In this document: piece after piece, positions 6,281 to 7,343 of the stretch
Layout of the letters: each line of letters opens with the position of its first letter
Position numbering within the stretch: position 1 is the first letter of the stretch
Assembly: GCA_028290765.1 (NCBI GenBank)
Contig: JAQGJF010000508.1
Location: forward strand, 1-7,343
From: Tardiphaga sp.
Lineage (GTDB): Bacteria > Pseudomonadota > Alphaproteobacteria > Rhizobiales > Xanthobacteraceae
Direction of reading: 5' to 3'
Length of the DNA stretch: 7,343 bases
Notes under the pieces: model-generated
Told to the model about the DNA's origin: nothing
Databases searched by the model: none
The model's input: only the letters and a program-made list of their open reading frames with translations
Program-made: the position numbers and the translations under genes

Positions 6281-7343
6281 CTACAACGGCATATTGTCAT
6301 GCTTCTTCATCGGCATTTCGACATGCTTGTCCCGTAGCATCGCCAGCGCCCTTGCAATCCGCCGCCGCGTCGAATGCGGCATGATGACATCGTCGATATA
6401 GCCGCGCTCGGCGGCGACGAACGGCGACAGGAAACGGTCCTCATATTCCTTGGTGCGGGCGGCGATCTTGTCGGCGTCGCCGATGTCGCTGCGGAAGATG
6501 ATTTCCACAGCCCCCTTGGCACCCATCACCGCGATCTGCGCGGTCGGCCAGGCGTAGTTCATGTCGGCGCCGATTTCCTTGGAGGCCATCACGTCGAAGG
6601 CGCCGCCATAGGCTTTGCGGGTGATCACGGTGACCAGCGGGACGGTGCATTGCGAATAGGCGAACAGGAGCTTGGCGCCGTGCTTGATCAGACCGCCATA
6701 TTCCTGCGCGGTGCCCGGCAGGAAACCCGGCACGTCGACAAACGTAACGATCGGGATGTTGAAGGCATCGCAGAAACGGACGAAACGCGCCGCCTTGCGC
6801 GAGGCGTCGCTATCCAGCACGCCGGCCAGCACCATCGGCTGATTGGCGACGAAGCCGACGGTGCGGCCGGCGATGCGGCCAAAGCCGGTGACGATGTTTT
6901 TCGCAAAGGTCTCCGAGATCTCGAAGAAGTCGCCCTCGTCGACGACCTTGAGGATCAGTTCCTTGATGTCGTAGGGCTTGTTCGGATTGTCGGGGATCAG
7001 CGTGTCGAGCGACATATCGACGCGCTCGATATCGTCAAAACTCGGCCATTCCGGCACGCCGTCGGTGTTGTTGGACGGCAGGAAGTCGATCAGCCGGCGC
7101 ATCTGCAGCAGCGTCTCGACGTCGTTCTCGAAGGCGCCGTCGGCGATCGAGGAGTGCGTAGCGTGAACGCTGGCGCCGCCGAGTTCTTCGGCGGTGACGA
7201 CTTCGTTGGTGACGGTCTTCACCTGGTCGGGGCCGGTCAGGAACATGTAGCTGGTGTTCTTCACCTTGAAGATATAGTCGGTCATCGCCGGCGTATAGAC
7301 GTCGCCGCCGGCGCAGGGGCCCATGATGACGGAGATCTGCGGG
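6281..7343 (-). CDS. pccB: propionyl-CoA carboxylase beta chain (N-terminus cut by window edge)
   Basis: This is the C-terminal 353 residues or so of the carboxyltransferase subunit, which moves CO2 from biotin to propionyl-CoA to give methylmalonyl-CoA in the cytoplasm as a complex with PccA. The family is about 510 residues, so roughly 157 are missing beyond the right edge, and the frame is open there (PQISVIMGPCAGGDVY). Visible blocks are the first oxyanion-hole stretch GPCAGGDVYTPAMTD, then VKTVTNEVVTAEELGGASVH, the second-domain PGFLPGTAQEYGGLIKHGAKLL, and RKAYGGAFDVMASK. The Asp of GAFD (codon 6593-6595) stands where Streptomyces PccB has Asp422, a residue tied to propionyl- over acetyl-CoA preference, which supports the propionyl call. 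The start ATG at 7324 is internal. The protein ends in MPMKKHDNMPL, and higA converges from the left. Confidence 0.95.
   Translation of the reverse strand, partial: PQISVIMGPCAGGDVYTPAMTDYIFKVKNTSYMFLTGPDQVKTVTNEVVTAEELGGASVHATHSSIADGAFENDVETLLQMRRLIDFLPSNNTDGVPEWPSFDDIERVDMSLDTLIPDNPNKPYDIKELILKVVDEGDFFEISETFAKNIVTGFGRIAGRTVGFVANQPMVLAGVLDSDASRKAARFVRFCDAFNIPIVTFVDVPGFLPGTAQEYGGLIKHGAKLLFAYSQCTVPLVTVITRKAYGGAFDVMASKEIGADMNYAWPTAQIAVMGAKGAVEIIFRSDIGDADKIAARTKEYEDRFLSPFVAAERGYIDDVIMPHSTRRRIARALAMLRDKHVEMPMKKHDNMPL

Overview
The window is about 7.3 kb of GC-rich DNA with dense, mostly short genes on both strands. The codon usage, the propionyl-CoA carboxylase beta chain, the DUF2214 membrane protein, the small secreted protein with GCG...CRPN motifs and the palindromic intergenic repeat together suggest an alphaproteobacterium of the Bradyrhizobium/Rhodopseudomonas group. 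This is an inference from the look of the proteins, not from a database search. I see no tRNA, rRNA, CRISPR array, transposase or phage gene, and no gene-free stretch longer than 300 bases.

Left part (1-3016): the 3' end of an alpha/beta-hydrolase gene enters from the left edge. It is followed by four small genes for exported proteins, three on + and one on -: a 173-aa protein, a 98-aa protein with two mirrored Cys/Gly modules, a 183-aa four-cysteine protein (minus strand) and an 89-aa protein. All start with a Sec-type signal peptide and none has a function I can name beyond family level. A clear rho-independent terminator (1944-1965) closes the 98-aa gene.

Middle (3159-5615): a secreted glycerophosphodiester phosphodiesterase (+) converges, with only 6 bp between stop codons, on a HAD-family phosphatase (-). 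A four-helix DUF2214 membrane protein (-) lies upstream of that phosphatase. The phosphodiesterase would release glycerol 3-phosphate from phospholipid head groups in the periplasm. The HAD enzyme is a cytoplasmic phosphatase or phosphomutase of unknown substrate, so a functional link between the two is not shown.

Right part (5616-7343): an antitoxin-type regulator of the HigA family (+) has its own probable operator and a strong ribosome binding site but no visible HigB toxin. It converges on the 3' two-thirds of pccB (-), which runs off the right edge. The gap between them carries an 8-bp perfect palindrome that looks like a dispersed REP-type intergenic element, plus a second hairpin.

Overall this looks like ordinary chromosomal housekeeping and small-hypothetical territory. 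I found no convincing new multi-gene system. The points most worth a second look are the solitary HigA with its palindromic operator, the two-module Cys/Gly secreted protein, the Cys-rich insertion in the phosphodiesterase and the run of exported proteins of unknown function.
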